Source: Cymodocea nodosa (Eukaryota > Streptophyta > Magnoliopsida > Alismatales > Cymodoceaceae). Taken from it: 64,000 nucleotides of DNA. Of this stretch, positions 26,701-37,806 are shown in pieces. The notes under the pieces were generated by a model. It was given only the letters and a program-made list of their open reading frames with translations. It did not search any database and was not told the DNA's origin. The stretch lies in NCBI GenBank assembly GCA_036874045.1, contig CM072335.1:25303501-25367500 (forward strand). The letters are read 5' to 3'. Each line of letters begins with the position of its first letter. Position 1 is the first letter of the stretch. A program made the translations under genes and the position numbers.

Positions 26701-29700
26701 TTTACCCCTGTGTGTTGCATTGTTGTTCTAGAAAAGAGAATATGGTGATGTTGATTGGAGGAGCTTGGGAAACCTAGTACTCTTTCCCCGCAAAACTTTA
26801 ACCAAGAAAAGCAACTTGCACAGAAGATCTTCCCTAGAGAAAAAAGGAGGGTCCCCTGATCTGGAGCTGCACACTGGCACCACCCACAACGAAAATCCCA
26901 TAGGAAACCATGCACTTTACTGACCTTTCAGTCAACACCACCACCCACTAGATTTCCAGCAGTAGAAGCAGCAGCTATGCACTGATCTCAACACACCCTG
27001 AGCTGGAAAAATGTAATTCCAACTCAAAATCTTGAGATGAAAGCAATGAATCCATGGAAAATCCCAAATCCCTTCTTCCTTCATCCACACCCCAGCAAAG
27101 TTTTCCTCCTTATCCGCCACGAAATACCCCCCTCTGTCACTACAGATCTTAAATCTGTGTTAAATCGTCCAAGGATAATTTGGAAAATTTGAATCTAGCT
27201 TGTTCTATGCGGTGTTTGTTTGCCAAATGCATCCATGTGTAAATGGCAGGGAGTTGCATCCTTGTACGGATGTTCTGAGTGTAGTTGGAAACAAGACCTA
27301 TGTGATCAGCAAACAGTATACACCAAGGTATTTCTTCTTTAATTTCCTTGGTTATTTCATCCATAACCTAGACTAACATGAACTTCGAGAGGATTCTTGA
27401 CATAAACTTGTGTTTATTGGAAATTTTTTAATTTCTCCTCCTATAGTTTTAACACTAGTGACTATGTTTCATCCTTCTTTTTAATTAACCTCCCCAATCT
27501 TTTTAAGGGGTGGGGCCCCAATCAAAAAGGATTTACAATCTAGAATGAATCCCTCCATTGAGAAGACAAAAAGTAAAAAACCAAACCCTAAGCATAAGAG
27601 AGGCCCCATTTAACAGACCCTTCCACTTCCACTGTGAACCCCCAATCTATCCATCTGATATTACCTCGTGTCTCCATCGGATGATCCACAGCATGCTTGA
27701 AAAGCCCCCTCTGTCTGCTAAAATTGAGCTTTGCAGGGGAGTCTGCTGTTCTAGCCTCCCGAACCACATGCCAAAAGGAATACACATGCCCGATCAGCTC
27801 ACATAGCCTAGGCCAAAATGACATAGCCTGTCCCACTACACATTCATTGTTTTAAATACCTGCAAAGAGAGCTAGGGAGTCTATCTCCACCTCCAAGTGC
27901 TTTAGAGTGAAACCCAAATCTTCCCATAAGCTTAGGCCATGGACTAAAGCCTGTGTTTCTGCCATTAACACACTGGTTTGGTCATAGAAATCATAGAAGA
28001 CTACTACTAGATTGCCTTCAGCATCTCATAATAAGCTACTTCCTGTCATGAGACCATCTATATTCACCACACCATCTGTTTTGAGCTTGAGCATCAAGGA
28101 TAAAGGCTTTTCTCAGGCAATCCACTCCATAATAAACTCTTTGATTTCAAAGTTCTTGAATCCCAGGTGCTGTAGCTGCATAACCTTCTTTGACCGGCAT
28201 CTATTGTAAAAATATGCATCTCAGCTTCCACTCTGTCTCTGATCCTTTTGAAGGGGAGCCCCTTTTGTGCACATACAATACATCACATCTCTCCTTTCAG
28301 CATTCCAACCACTGTTTACACTAACTTTTCTCAGCCACTGTTTCATACATGTCTTTTATACTATCAATATCTCATATGGTACTCCTTTTCTCTTTAAAAT
28401 CCACCACAACAATTTTCTATGTACCTTTTCAAACAAGATATATTAATACCATATGTATTCCTGCATTTGTTTCAGCCTGGCATATTTCACATTGCCGATG
28501 ATGACAAATTACAGTTCTTTGATGACTCCTATAAGTTGGGGATTAAAATTGTAAAAGGTATGGAAAATTTTCGTTATTATGTACTGTCATCTGAATATAT
28601 TCTAACTGAAGTATTTTAGGCCTACCTGCTGTCCTGTCATCGGTTATTGAAGAAAATCTAGTGGCAGAGCATTTACTTCACATTTGTTATGAATATGGGA
28701 AATCCCAAAATGTACAAAGAGGAGCATCACGTGTTTACAATGCCTATAAGGTTGTACTGTAATTTTTTTTATTTTGTATTGTTTTTTATGGATGTATGTC
28801 TAGCTTACAATATTTTTTCCAGGAGCCAAATGCACCAGCGATGTCAAAAATGGTTAAGCCCCTTGTTTTGCTCCAGCAGCAATTCAAAGATCTTCTTGAA
28901 GAGTGGCCAGATCATCCAGGGCTCCTGAAAATAATAGATGTCATTGATGTTCTTTTGCATATGCCATGTAGTGCTCCTCTTTCTCAGGTACGGTGATTGT
29001 TAACCTCAGCAAAATGGTTGTTGTAGAATCTCTACTGTCACTACATTCTCATTTTAATTATGAGATCTTAATATACAAATATTTTGATCTAGGCTCTGAT
29101 GGGACTGCATTTGTTGCTAAATAAAGCCCATTCATTGCAGGAAAGCTTTCCTAGAGTTACTCTTAAAGGTGACAGTTCTTTCAATTTAACTTTTTATCTT
29201 CATAGTTGCTCAGTGTTAATGGACCAAATCCTTTTTCCTGACAGACATGCTACATCCAATATATTGTCTTGTGCTATCATGGCAAAAACTTGAGTTGGAA
29301 TGTTGGCCTTCATTGCTTGATGAAGTTCAACAACAACATGAAACAAATGCTGGAAAAGTAAGGAAGTTTATTCTGTCACTTTCATAAAGCTTGAATCGGT
29401 TCTTGTTTTTTATGTCATGCTATTCTGTGAATTGCAGCTTTGGTTTGCTCTAAATTCGGTTCTCCAGAAAAATATCTCTGGTGATTTTCATGATATAATT
29501 CAGAGGCATGTATCTGTATGTTGTTTTTATTGAAGTAACTTGTTTGTCTTCACGATTTTTTTCATATTTCTATATTGATGGCTTCTCCAGTATGGAAGAT
29601 TTCATCCAAATGTCGAGCATTGGGGAGTTTAAAAGACGTCTTCAACTTATTCTTGCTTTCCATGGCCAGATTAATACTGGTATTTCACTGAAAGTTTATG

Positions 29701-32700
29701 CCAGGTATGTATGCTATTTGTTGGTGGTGTAATGCTAAACATCCTGTTCATAATCCTTACGAGTGAGAATTTACTTACACTACTGGCAATTTTTTACCAG
29801 CTTCCATTGGTAATTGATCTTCAAGGATATGAAGATAATCTTTAAAATTTTGCATAACATCTGCTCGTACCGATGCTCTTTTTTACAATGTTACTTGTTT
29901 TTTTGATTTTTGCTTCTTATATCTTTCATATCTTTGTCAGTTTTAATGGATAATGTCTCCTTATTTTTAGCTAATTTTTCATTAGTGTATGATAAATTTC
30001 TCTGATGATAATTTTGTTCTGCAGTCAACGTGAGAAAGATTATCTTGATATTCTGTACAACATTTTTGGATACTACATCCAATTTCTGCCTTTGTAAGTT
30101 TCTTTTGGACATTCTTTTGATTTGACTTCTTGTATATTGGCTTGGTTTGTCTACTTAACTTCAATCTTTTTATATACCTGTTGTATGTTTTTCCAGCATA
30201 ATGGAACAAATTGATAATGAAAGGAAATGCATTGAGAAGGAATTAATTCAACATCTGAAGCTCTTCAAGTGGGGAGAGAATGAATGCAGCTTTTTGTCAA
30301 TAGAGAACTTCCGGAAGATTAGGCAAAAGTTACTAAAGCTTGTTAAGAAATACAATGTGCGCAATGCCTTCTTGACTGTTAGATAATTTTGATTGTCTTT
30401 GTTAGAGTATACATACCTATGTGCGTGCATATTTATGTTTGTGTAAGTACGCATGTATGTGTTTGTAACTTTATAATCTAGTATTTGTAATCATTTTGGA
30501 ATATGGTACATCTTACTTAATCGTTGTATTGTTAGCTTTTTTCATGGGCCGGTAGTCCTTTTTTATGAAGGATAGATCACTACCATAATATTTGATTGAA
30601 ACTGTTGTCATTCTTCAATTTTTAAAATTTCAAAAATAAAAAAAGATTTTTAGTGTCAAGTGTTCTCTTGGTAAATTATGTAGTACCTTCTGTTATTGGG
30701 AAAACGAATTCTCTAATTGAATTTTTTTTGCCATAGGATGTACTGCAGAAGCCGATAATGGTTATTCTCAACCATGAAACATCTTTACAACGAAATAAAT
30801 ATTCAGCTTGGCTTGAACAGAAATCACGCTCTGAAATGAATACAGAATCCGTTCCATTTCCAATAGATATAATTAAGTTCAGCAATACAGAGAGGTATCA
30901 TTTATTTTCTTTGTATGACTTGCTTTGAACAGTTTGTTCTGAAGTTGCTTTCTTGTTTTTATAGGTTCTCATGGTATAACGTTTGGAAGCACAAATTTTT
31001 GACAAAGGAGAGCTCCATAAATGTTAAATCTCTTTATACTACAGGTTCAATATTCTAACATTTTGAATGTTTTGCATAACATCGACACTATATACTGTGT
31101 TTTTTATTTTTTGTTGAACGTAAAATAAATGATATATTATTTAATTGTGAGCAGAAATATGTGATGAATTTGAGAAATTTCAAGCAGATTGGGAAGGTAT
31201 GTTTATTGTACTTGAGAATATCTGTCACAATGCGGCTGAATTTGCTGAGGTTTGGAAACATGAGAGTAAGAAACTCAAAAAGAGGAGAACTTTAGCAGAT
31301 CTTCTCAAGAATTTAGAAAAATGTGGCTTATCACGACACCGAATCCTGACCTCTGAGGTTGGTATTCTACTTGTGCAGATAATTTATTGGAACTGTGAAA
31401 ACTGATTTTTGAGTTTCAGGCTATCATCAAAGTTTGTTTTCTTTGTTTATTTCTGATGGTCATTATTGTTTTGTCTTATTTCTGCCTCTTGTTCTGGTGT
31501 AGTTGGAATTTGGAAAAAAACTGCTAAGTAACTCATTTCTGCAATCTTCATTCGATGTGTGGCATTTGCTTCTTATGGAAGGTGCTTCTGAGGAAAAATT
31601 TAGTTTCAAATGGATTACGGCAAACCAGTATTATTTCAAAAATCTGGCAATGAAACAACATCTCAGGCAGTTATCTTTTAACTTTCACAAAGATCTTATA
31701 TTGGAACAGGTGAGACTTGATAATTTCTCTATACTTTGAAACGTCTCCAATGTCAGTGTATTGATACACATTTGTTTTCATGCTGTAGGTTCATCGTGGG
31801 GCTTCCTTTGTTGATCATCTTCTTCAGATACAACAAGAACAAAGATCTGTCCTTTATATGTTTTCTGAGAAGATGAATACTTTGAAGAAATTGCTGTGTT
31901 CATTGCAGCACATAGGTAGCAATCTTCATTTGTCACATATGGACCATCAGTTCTGGTTGTCTAAAGACCTTTATGTTACACTGCAGGAACAGGAAATGGC
32001 TGTTTAAGTCATTGTCAGCATCCTTTTGTGGAATTCATGTGGAAACAGAAGGTGCCTTTTCTTTCAAATTTATGTCTAATGTTATTAATTTCAATTTACC
32101 CTAACACTTCAAAATATTTCCAGAATATATTTGATGGGCTGCATAATTTGTCTTGTGACGCATCTCTGTTTCTCCATTGTGTTGGAGATATTCATTCAAA
32201 CAATTGTAACGCAGTCCAGACAAAAATCAACTTCTGCTCATTAATCCAGAGATACATTCCATCTTTTCTTCAATCGAAGGTGAAAATTTCACTTATTTCA
32301 TCATCTGTTTAAATTTTAAATTATTTATTCCACAAACTAATATTGGGAACTCTTTTCCCAGGAATTGCTGGCTAAACACCTTCTTGGTCGTTGTGGAGTC
32401 ATTTCTGCTTCAAAGTTTGTCTCACACACTATCATTTCAAAGGAAATTGAAGATTTTGTGATGCAAAATTTTCAGCTCATTAATAGATTTAGCAAAGAAA
32501 TCGAAACATTTCATACGACTGATCCGCCCAGTAGGTCTATGAAGATGCTGATAAATCATTTTAAAGAACTTAGTGACAAGGTAATGTTATCCATATTATG
32601 CTTGGGCACAAGCACCCAGGAAGAAATGCATGTCTAATTGCTTGGAACTACATTTTTTATACAGCATTTTTCATGTTCTTGTTATTTTAATTTATTATGT

Positions 32701-35700
32701 ATATTGTTGATATATATATATTTAGAATTTTTCAATTGTTTGGGCATTTTAATTATATTATTAATATTTTTTAGAATTTGCGATTATTGTTGGAAACTTA
32801 ATTAGCACTGTTTAATATTTTATTTGGTGGCAATTTGTTGTTATTGATGTACTTCTATAGAAAGGTTGCAATTTTTCAAGTTTTTGTACTTTCCAGTTTA
32901 ACCCTTGTGTGTGTTCACTTTTTACCCTCAACCTATTGTAAAAGTAGGCAAATTACACTGTGAGGGAAGCTAGGCCAATACCTCACTCAAACAAAGGAAG
33001 CACTGTAGCAAAGGAGCACAATATATTCATATTTCATATATAACCAATAAAATGTGGAAGATATTTATTGCTTTTATGAACTTATATTCGATGGAATTAC
33101 GTGCAGGGAGTGATGGCACTGCATGAGCTACAAATCGAACTGAATAGATGTCAATCTATGGAACCTTTTGTTGATGGCTCTGCATCAGTAGAAATCTTTC
33201 TTAGGCATAAGCATGAATATGCTCAGGCTTACAATGATGGAAATGAGGTGCTTTCAGAAGCATCAAAAAAATTACTCTCTCTTTTCAAGTGCGAAAGTGC
33301 TGTTTCTCTGGCTGCAGATATTTCTTCATGGAAGTTTTTCTTCGAATCATACATTGCAAATCTCAACTTAGATCATCTCCATGACGCTCTTACTAAAATA
33401 GTTGTTGCTGGGGTAGGTGCTCATCACCTCTTCCTTAGAACATATTTGTTTTTTATTGTTTTATAGTATTTCTTTGTAATTCTGATATTCTAATGTGTAT
33501 CGATTTACAGGTGAGGCTTCTCAACTATCCTGGTTATGAAAAATCTGAAGTTTGCTCTGAAGTAGCTATGCATTTTAAAGATATCTATGCTTTTCTTGAT
33601 AATTTTGTGGCTATTGGTGATGGAATTCTTTCAGAGATGTTATCTGTACACAACACCGTATGTTATTCTTGTCATCTTAAACTTGCCGTTTATTCCATCT
33701 TTCCAGGAATTCTCACTTTAAAATATGTGCAGGTAGCAGAAATGTCATACATGCTTGGCCACATATTTGCATCACTATTTTCTAAAGGTTTTGGTGATGC
33801 TGAAGTAGAACTCGATGACACTAGTAATGGAAGATTGCAGGATACAACCGGAACAGGACTTGGGGAAGGGGAAGGCTTGAAAGATGTGAGTGATCAGATA
33901 GATGATGGAGCTCAGATTCCTGATGTTTCTGATGAGGTAAGTTCATCGTGAAGCAAAATGCATTTGTCAGTTATATATCTTATGTTGGTGTAACCAGTGT
34001 TCTTATTGTGCATCTATTGCAGAAAGGTGAAGGATTGGAGAAATCTTCTAAAATGCTTGGTACAAATGAAAAGGGGATAGAAATGGATGAGGATTTTAGT
34101 GCTGAAATGTCTAGTGTCAGCGATGTTTCAAATGACGATGAAGGGAAAGAGGAGGATATACATCTTGAGTCACTAATGGGTGAAAATACTGAAGGCAGTG
34201 AAGCCATCAAAGAGAAGCTTTGGGATAATGATGAGGATGGATGCCAAGATGATCCAAAAGAAAGGTATGGAAATGGTTCATCAATTGAAGATAAAGATTC
34301 TGGTTCCAGGGAACTAAGGGCAAAAGATGATAAAACTGAGGCAGTTGATGATTCTTCAGAACTTCATGATAAGAATGACAGATCAAATGGGGAGGCGGAG
34401 AGCTCATGTAGTCTTGATGATGAGGAAAATTTTGCTGACATGATGGACAAATCTAATGCATTTGAAGAGACAAGTGGAATACAACTTAATGACCAGGAGG
34501 ATGGTACTGATGCCACAGAAGAAACCAATGAACCTCCCAGTACCACTGAAGAAATAGATGAGGATAAGCATGATATAGATGATGAACGTAAAGGTTCTCA
34601 TATGGATGAAGAAACTGAAATCGATCCAAATGAAATGGATAAATATGACAGTGAAAGAAATTCTGGTCCTGTTGATAAAATGGATGAGGATGAATCTGGA
34701 AAGCATGATGTAGATAATGCAACAAATGAAGGAAAGGAAAAGATTTCTGATATACTTGATTTGAAATCTATGGGTATAAATGAAGGGTCTATCCATCAAG
34801 GAATGGTAGAATCACCTTACAATCCTGCAGTGGGCACTGATGCTGCAGAACCATTGGACTGTTCTCATATAGACGAGTCAAACATTACTTCATCTATTCA
34901 CCAACCTAATAGTTCTGAAAGCTTTCTTTCTCCATTCGGTGGCTTGCCCTCCTTTGATGCTTCCAAAATGGAGTCAACTTTGTCTGATTCTACTGGTAAT
35001 CTAAAGGTGGATGATAGTCAGCAGAAGTCTCAGCTTGATAATCAGTCCACTCAAAGAATAAATCCAAATCCCTACAGGAATGTTGGTGATGCTCTGAAGG
35101 AGTGGAAAGAAAGAGTTAAAATATCATCTGATTCACAAGAAGTTGGAAGAGGAATCCCTGAGGACATGAATGATGAAAATGCAGATGAATATCGATTCAT
35201 TTCTGAGGAGGAAAATGGAATTTCTCAAGCATTGGGACCTGCCATGGCTGAACAGGTTGCAAACCACGTTGAGCCAATGGAGCATGATGCAGACAGAGAC
35301 CATACCAAGCAGACAGATGATGTTGACATGATGGATGTCTTGAATGAGGATTGTGAAAAACGGATGGGTGGAATGTCCAATGCTTCTACACTGAAACCGG
35401 AAATTGAGAAGCATGAAACATTAGCGACAATTGATCTGCCAATGGAAGATCCATATTCAAATATTTCAAAAAACTCATTTGGAGATTTTGTTTCTCTGGG
35501 AAGAGAGTTTATGAATAATAATTGCTTGAACGGTAATTTGCTAAGTAGTTCTCAAAGCCTATGGAAAGCACTTGAATCAGAAACTGTATCTGATGAGATG
35601 AAAGACAGGGCTATATCAGAATGGAGGAGATATGAATTTATTACCACTAAGCTTTCTCAAGTGTTGGCTGAGCAACTACGTTTGGTCATGGAACCCACTC

Positions 35701-37806
35701 TAGCAAGCAAACTTCAAGGAGATTACAAAACAGGGAAAAGAATAAATATGAAAAAGGTTTGATTTAAATATTGTATTTACCAAAATTTTATCTAGAACCA
35801 TCCACGGAACTTTATGCTTTTTCTAGTGTTTTCTAGTCCCTTGAAATATTTGAAATATTTGAAATATAAGTTAAAGATAAATGAGCTTCAATTTATTAAA
35901 ACATTGCACACAGTTTAAGGTATTAGAAGTATCTCAAAGCATGTATAAATGCAAATTAGTTACGATACCAACTCTACTCAAAATTACTAAGCATTATCTT
36001 TCTTTCCTAAACATTTCATATTTGTGATCTAATTAGTGTCCATATGAATCTCTTAAACATTTCATATTTGTGATTGCCATATCTTCAATATGGTTTGATG
36101 TTTGACTTCTGATCTTTATGTTTCTAACATCTAATACCAGCAGCATAAATTGTGGTTAAGTTGTTTTGTACAATTTTACAATATTAGCACATTTTGATCC
36201 ATTTTGTCTATTTTACAAGCAAGGAAAAATTGTTTGACTAGTTTTTAATCAACGAACTTTGTGGAAACAATAGGACAATAAATATGAAAAAAAAAATGTT
36301 GATAAAACATTAAATCTCAAAACTACATTGGGTCTCAATGTGGTGTTTGCTGAATTGCCATTACGGGGGCTGAAATCTTTGTGAACTTGTGGTATGAAAT
36401 TTATCTTGTTCAGAAATGGTCATCCATACTGTACTTTCTGATGGCTGTAACTCCAAAATTTGACCAATGTCCATGAACAAGTGTTGGTATGAGAAATGAG
36501 AACTATAGTTAAAAAATGCGATGGAAAGAAGACCATTGAACTTCTTGATTTTTTTTATATTCTAGAATATAAATCGCCTGAGAAGAAGTTTCTTTTTCTT
36601 TCTTTCTTTTGCTTCATATATATATTTTTTTAAAATTTTAGGTCATTCCCTACATAGCAAGTCATTTCCGAAAAGATAAGATTTGGCTGCGACGGACCAG
36701 ACCCAACAAGCGAGATTATCAAGTGGTAGTTGCCATTGATGACTCTCGAAGTATGTCTGAAAGTCACTGTGGTAATGTAGCACTTGAAGCTCTTATCACT
36801 GTATGTCGTGCCATGTCACAGCTGGAAGTTGGTCAATTAGCTGTGACAAGTTTTGGTGAGAAGGGGAATATTAGATTACTGCACAGCTTTGATCAGCCTT
36901 TTACTGGGGAAGCTGGTGTACAGGTGCGTACAAAAATATTTCAGAAGTATAGATGTTTCACATATGCCAAATGGATTCATTTTCTTTGGAAATGATCTTG
37001 AAAAAAGGATGCATACAATACCTACATCAAAAATTTAAGGTAGTGTAATGAGTTGCTCTATTCTAGTCTCATTCGGTTTTTTGATGTCTAACAGATGATA
37101 TCTAGCTTATCATTCAAGAAAGAAAACACCATATTGGATGAGCCAATGGTTGATTTATTGATGTATTTGAATAGCATGCTTGATTCTGCTGTCGCGAAGG
37201 CTCGACTGCCTTCTGGCAACAGCCCACTGCAGCAACTTATTTTGATCATAGCCGATGGTCGTTTCCATGAGAAGGTATTTAATTTACTTAGATGGTTGTA
37301 ACACTTGGTGTACTCTATAGAAATTTATTCTTTCAATCGTGAAAATAACCTAGCTAATACTCTCAAACCAGGAAAAACTGAAACGATACGTTAGGGATGT
37401 CTTGGGTAGAAAGCGAATGATAGCTTTCATACTTCTAGACAGTCCTGATGAATCTATAATGGACCTCATGGTACGTAATTTCATTTTCTGTGGATTTTGT
37501 TTTTATTATATTCTAAATTGTTCTTTCTGATACTGTTTTTGTTTTACTTGCTGCGATCAGGAGGCTTCATTCCAAGATGAGAAAGTTACTTTCACAAAAT
37601 ACATGAATTCATTCCCATTTCCATACTATGTGGTGTTGAGAGATATTGAATCCCTTCCAAGGACACTAGGAGATTTACTTAGACAAGTAAGGCTCCTGCA
37701 AAATGTAAAGCCTTCCTAAACACGAGCATCCATATTTATCAATACTAAGATATTTTCTGTGTCGTTGCAGTGGTTTGAGCTAATGCAAAATTCTGCAAAT
37801 GAATGA
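3335..37806 (+). CDS. MDN1: Midasin (AAA ATPase of 60S ribosome assembly), C-terminal two thirds
   Basis: Midasin is a very large dynein-like AAA ATPase. It strips assembly factors (the Ytm1/WDR12 and Rsa4/NLE families) from pre-60S particles in the nucleolus and nucleoplasm. I joined 52 exons; every junction keeps one open frame, giving about 3,619 residues and a TGA at 37804-37806. Family members have about 5,400 residues, so AAA modules 1-4 are missing on the left. In order the fragment holds AAA5 (P-loop GSPGVGKT, near 3515), AAA6 (P-loop GASSSGKT, near 4925), a long linker, an Asp/Glu-rich segment (33733-35756) and a C-terminal VWA/MIDAS domain with the DxSxS motif (36738-36752). The protein ends at RQWFELMQ, as plant midasins do. 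All borders are GT-AG except one GC-AG. I see no frameshift or stop, so the gene looks functional. Exon coordinates are in the four segment entries below. The identification is near certain; small exons could be off by a few bases. Confidence 0.96.
7487..8303. other. MDN1 intron with a possible short repeat
   Basis: This 817-base intron contains a GC-richer patch (about 7640-7770). Phrases such as CACGTAGACACCTTGGTGC and TTGCCTGGGCG resemble the 'CCTAGGCGCCTGGGCG' repeats common in plant introns. No open frame or inverted ends are visible, so the assignment is weak. Confidence 0.35.
8740..12949. other. Large MDN1 intron (4.2 kb) with LINE relics
   Basis: The intron starts at GTATGC after LSSHEIYE and ends at GATTGCAG before LRSSISSLLNHAL. 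Its middle (about 9950-12250) is a decayed, antisense L1-type element described separately. The flanks are AT-rich, with a 16-base T run near 9220 and no exon-like sequence. Confidence 0.8.
9950..12250 (-). mobile_element. Degenerate L1-type LINE, with ORF1 (DUF4283-like) remains
   Basis: On the minus strand, 11690-11290 translates with few breaks to a protein of the LINE ORF1 type. It reads KEEVDTLAAPF, then LVGHFLSKRPELHVI, then LRNILMSFLNKDF, then KMVFKWSLSF. This is the order and spacing of the DUF4283 domain in plant L1 ORF1 (LVGKFL..RP, D.RN.LI.F.NE.DF, G..M.VFKW.P.F). Further along, near 10640, WQWNSNGKFTV resembles the start of the zinc-binding domain after the reverse transcriptase. 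The catalytic core is not recognisable, and many stops make it inactive. The outer limits are approximate. Confidence 0.62.
13086..14021. other. MDN1 intron, nothing recognised
   Basis: This is a 936-base AT-rich intron between the exons ending AWESVDS and beginning HFFLGNFVHEMW. I see no repeat family or coding potential beyond short chance frames. Confidence 0.7.
16045..16585. repeat. Two tandem AT-rich monomers of about 275 bases
   Basis: Units start near 16045 and 16320 and match the array at 974-1800 block for block: TAAATTATAAATTTTTAT, then GCAGTTAATATCTTT, then a purine stretch like AGAAGATGTTATTTATAAGC, then TTTTGTGATTTTTTAGTAC, then CTTCTCTC. As at the first locus, the last unit runs into a long C/T-rich tract, followed by less AT-rich DNA. 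The same structure at two sites suggests one dispersed element carrying internal tandem repeats. Confidence 0.7.
16680..19200. other. Unclassified, less AT-rich stretch inside an MDN1 intron
   Basis: This 2.5 kb segment differs in composition from the surrounding intron and has several 60-110 codon open frames on both strands, none resembling a known protein. A 16-base phrase, CTTGGGTCACCTCCTT, occurs at 17323 and again at 17383. Its composition and its position directly after the monomer array make it the likely body of a decayed mobile element, but no transposase, integrase or reverse transcriptase signature is visible. Confidence 0.4.
21308..22130. other. MDN1 intron, nothing recognised
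   Basis: This 823-base intron lies between the exon ending QMRKKLEDK and the exon starting IVFRDGVVDYN. It is AT-rich, with no recognised repeat. Confidence 0.7.
25640..26460 (-). mobile_element. RTE-type LINE relic, C-terminal reverse transcriptase region
   Basis: Minus-strand translation around 26050-25930 gives ICPAILNGSKFWIVKYDHMQK-like sequence, then KHMLI, a stop and MSG. This lines up with the plant RTE pattern RPA..YG.ECW.VK..H..KM followed by MRMLRWMCG. Further on, GRPKT resembles the terminal GRP block of this family. The KYDHMQK string is identical in the copy at 130-800, so both derive from one subfamily. Confidence 0.75.
26660..28350 (-). mobile_element. L1-type LINE relic with an RNase H domain
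   Basis: On the minus strand, 28110-27590 reads as a decayed RNase H (RVT_3) domain. KLKTDGVVNIDG is followed by a glycine-rich turn, then DAEGNLVVVFYDF, MAETQALVHGLSLW, the strand LEVEIDSLALF, and finally HVVREARTADSPAKLN. The acidic residues of the Asp-Glu-Asp catalytic pattern are present at D (TDG), E (AET) and D (EIDS), but stops interrupt the frame. This layout is typical of plant L1 elements with a C-terminal RNase H. The 3' end towards 26660 is not clear. Confidence 0.72.
29506..29590 (+). other. MDN1: GC-AG intron of MDN1
   Basis: This 85-base intron begins GCATGT after ...ATTCAGAG and ends TTCTCCAG. Only this border keeps the frame into SMEDFIQMSSIGEFKRRLQ. Using the nearby GT donor (29510) would shift the frame. 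The exon side ends in AG, as GC donors usually require. GC-AG introns are a small but regular class in plants. Confidence 0.8.
30357..30736. other. MDN1 intron, nothing recognised
   Basis: This is a 380-base AT-rich intron with a short run of GT/AC-alternating sequence near 30420-30465. Confidence 0.7.
32581..33106. other. MDN1 intron, nothing recognised
   Basis: This is a 526-base AT-rich intron between the exons ending HFKELSDK and beginning GVMALHELQ. No repeat family was recognised. Confidence 0.7.
33511..37806 (+). other. MDN1: MDN1 exons for the acidic segment and MIDAS domain
   Basis: Exons: 33511-33657, 33733-33936, 34023-35756, 36642-36923, 37095-37274, 37372-37470, 37561-37686, 37771-37806. 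The acidic part opens with TGTGLGEGEGLKDVSDQI, a typical midasin sequence, and continues in a 1,734-base exon rich in Asp, Glu and Ser. The conserved NPYRNVGDALKEWKER and EPTLASKLQGDYKTGKRIN blocks follow. The VWA domain has DDSRSMSES (metal-ion-dependent adhesion site), a later Thr in LAVTSFG and the strand LILIIADGRFHEK. In this family the MIDAS face grips the ubiquitin-like domain of Ytm1 or Rsa4. The acidic tether probably lets the MIDAS domain reach back to the ring. Confidence 0.94.
35757..36641. other. MDN1 intron between the acidic and MIDAS exons
   Basis: This 885-base AT-rich intron contains one exact 20-base repeat (36009-36028 and 36055-36074). The acceptor is TTTTAG before VIPYIASHFRKD. 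Confidence 0.7.

Larger units (their letters stand above)
23754..28475. other. MDN1 intron (4.7 kb) with nested LINE relics
   Basis: It runs from GTAAGT after SSNLFEH to TTTCAG before PGIFHIADDD. The left part (23754-25600) shows nothing recognisable. An RTE-type LINE relic (about 25640-26460) and an L1-type LINE relic (about 26660-28350) follow, both antisense to MDN1. Between them, at 26491, GGGTGTGTTTGTTTGG looks like a transposon end, but I found no inverted partner. Confidence 0.78.
28476..33412 (+). other. MDN1: MDN1 exons for the second half of the linker
   Basis: Exons: 28476-28557, 28620-28750, 28823-28987, 29093-29168, 29245-29357, 29438-29505, 29591-29704, 30025-30093, 30197-30356, 30737-30894, 30965-31044, 31155-31357, 31503-31709, 31789-31915, 31987-32051, 32124-32279, 32362-32580, 33107-33412. 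All phases fit. Conserved blocks include GEFKRRLQLIL (29591-29704) and NIFGYYIQFLP (30025-30093). The junction 29505/29591 uses a GC donor (AG|GCATGT). The GT three bases further on would shift the frame and destroy the conserved GEFKRRLQ block. Confidence 0.9.
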
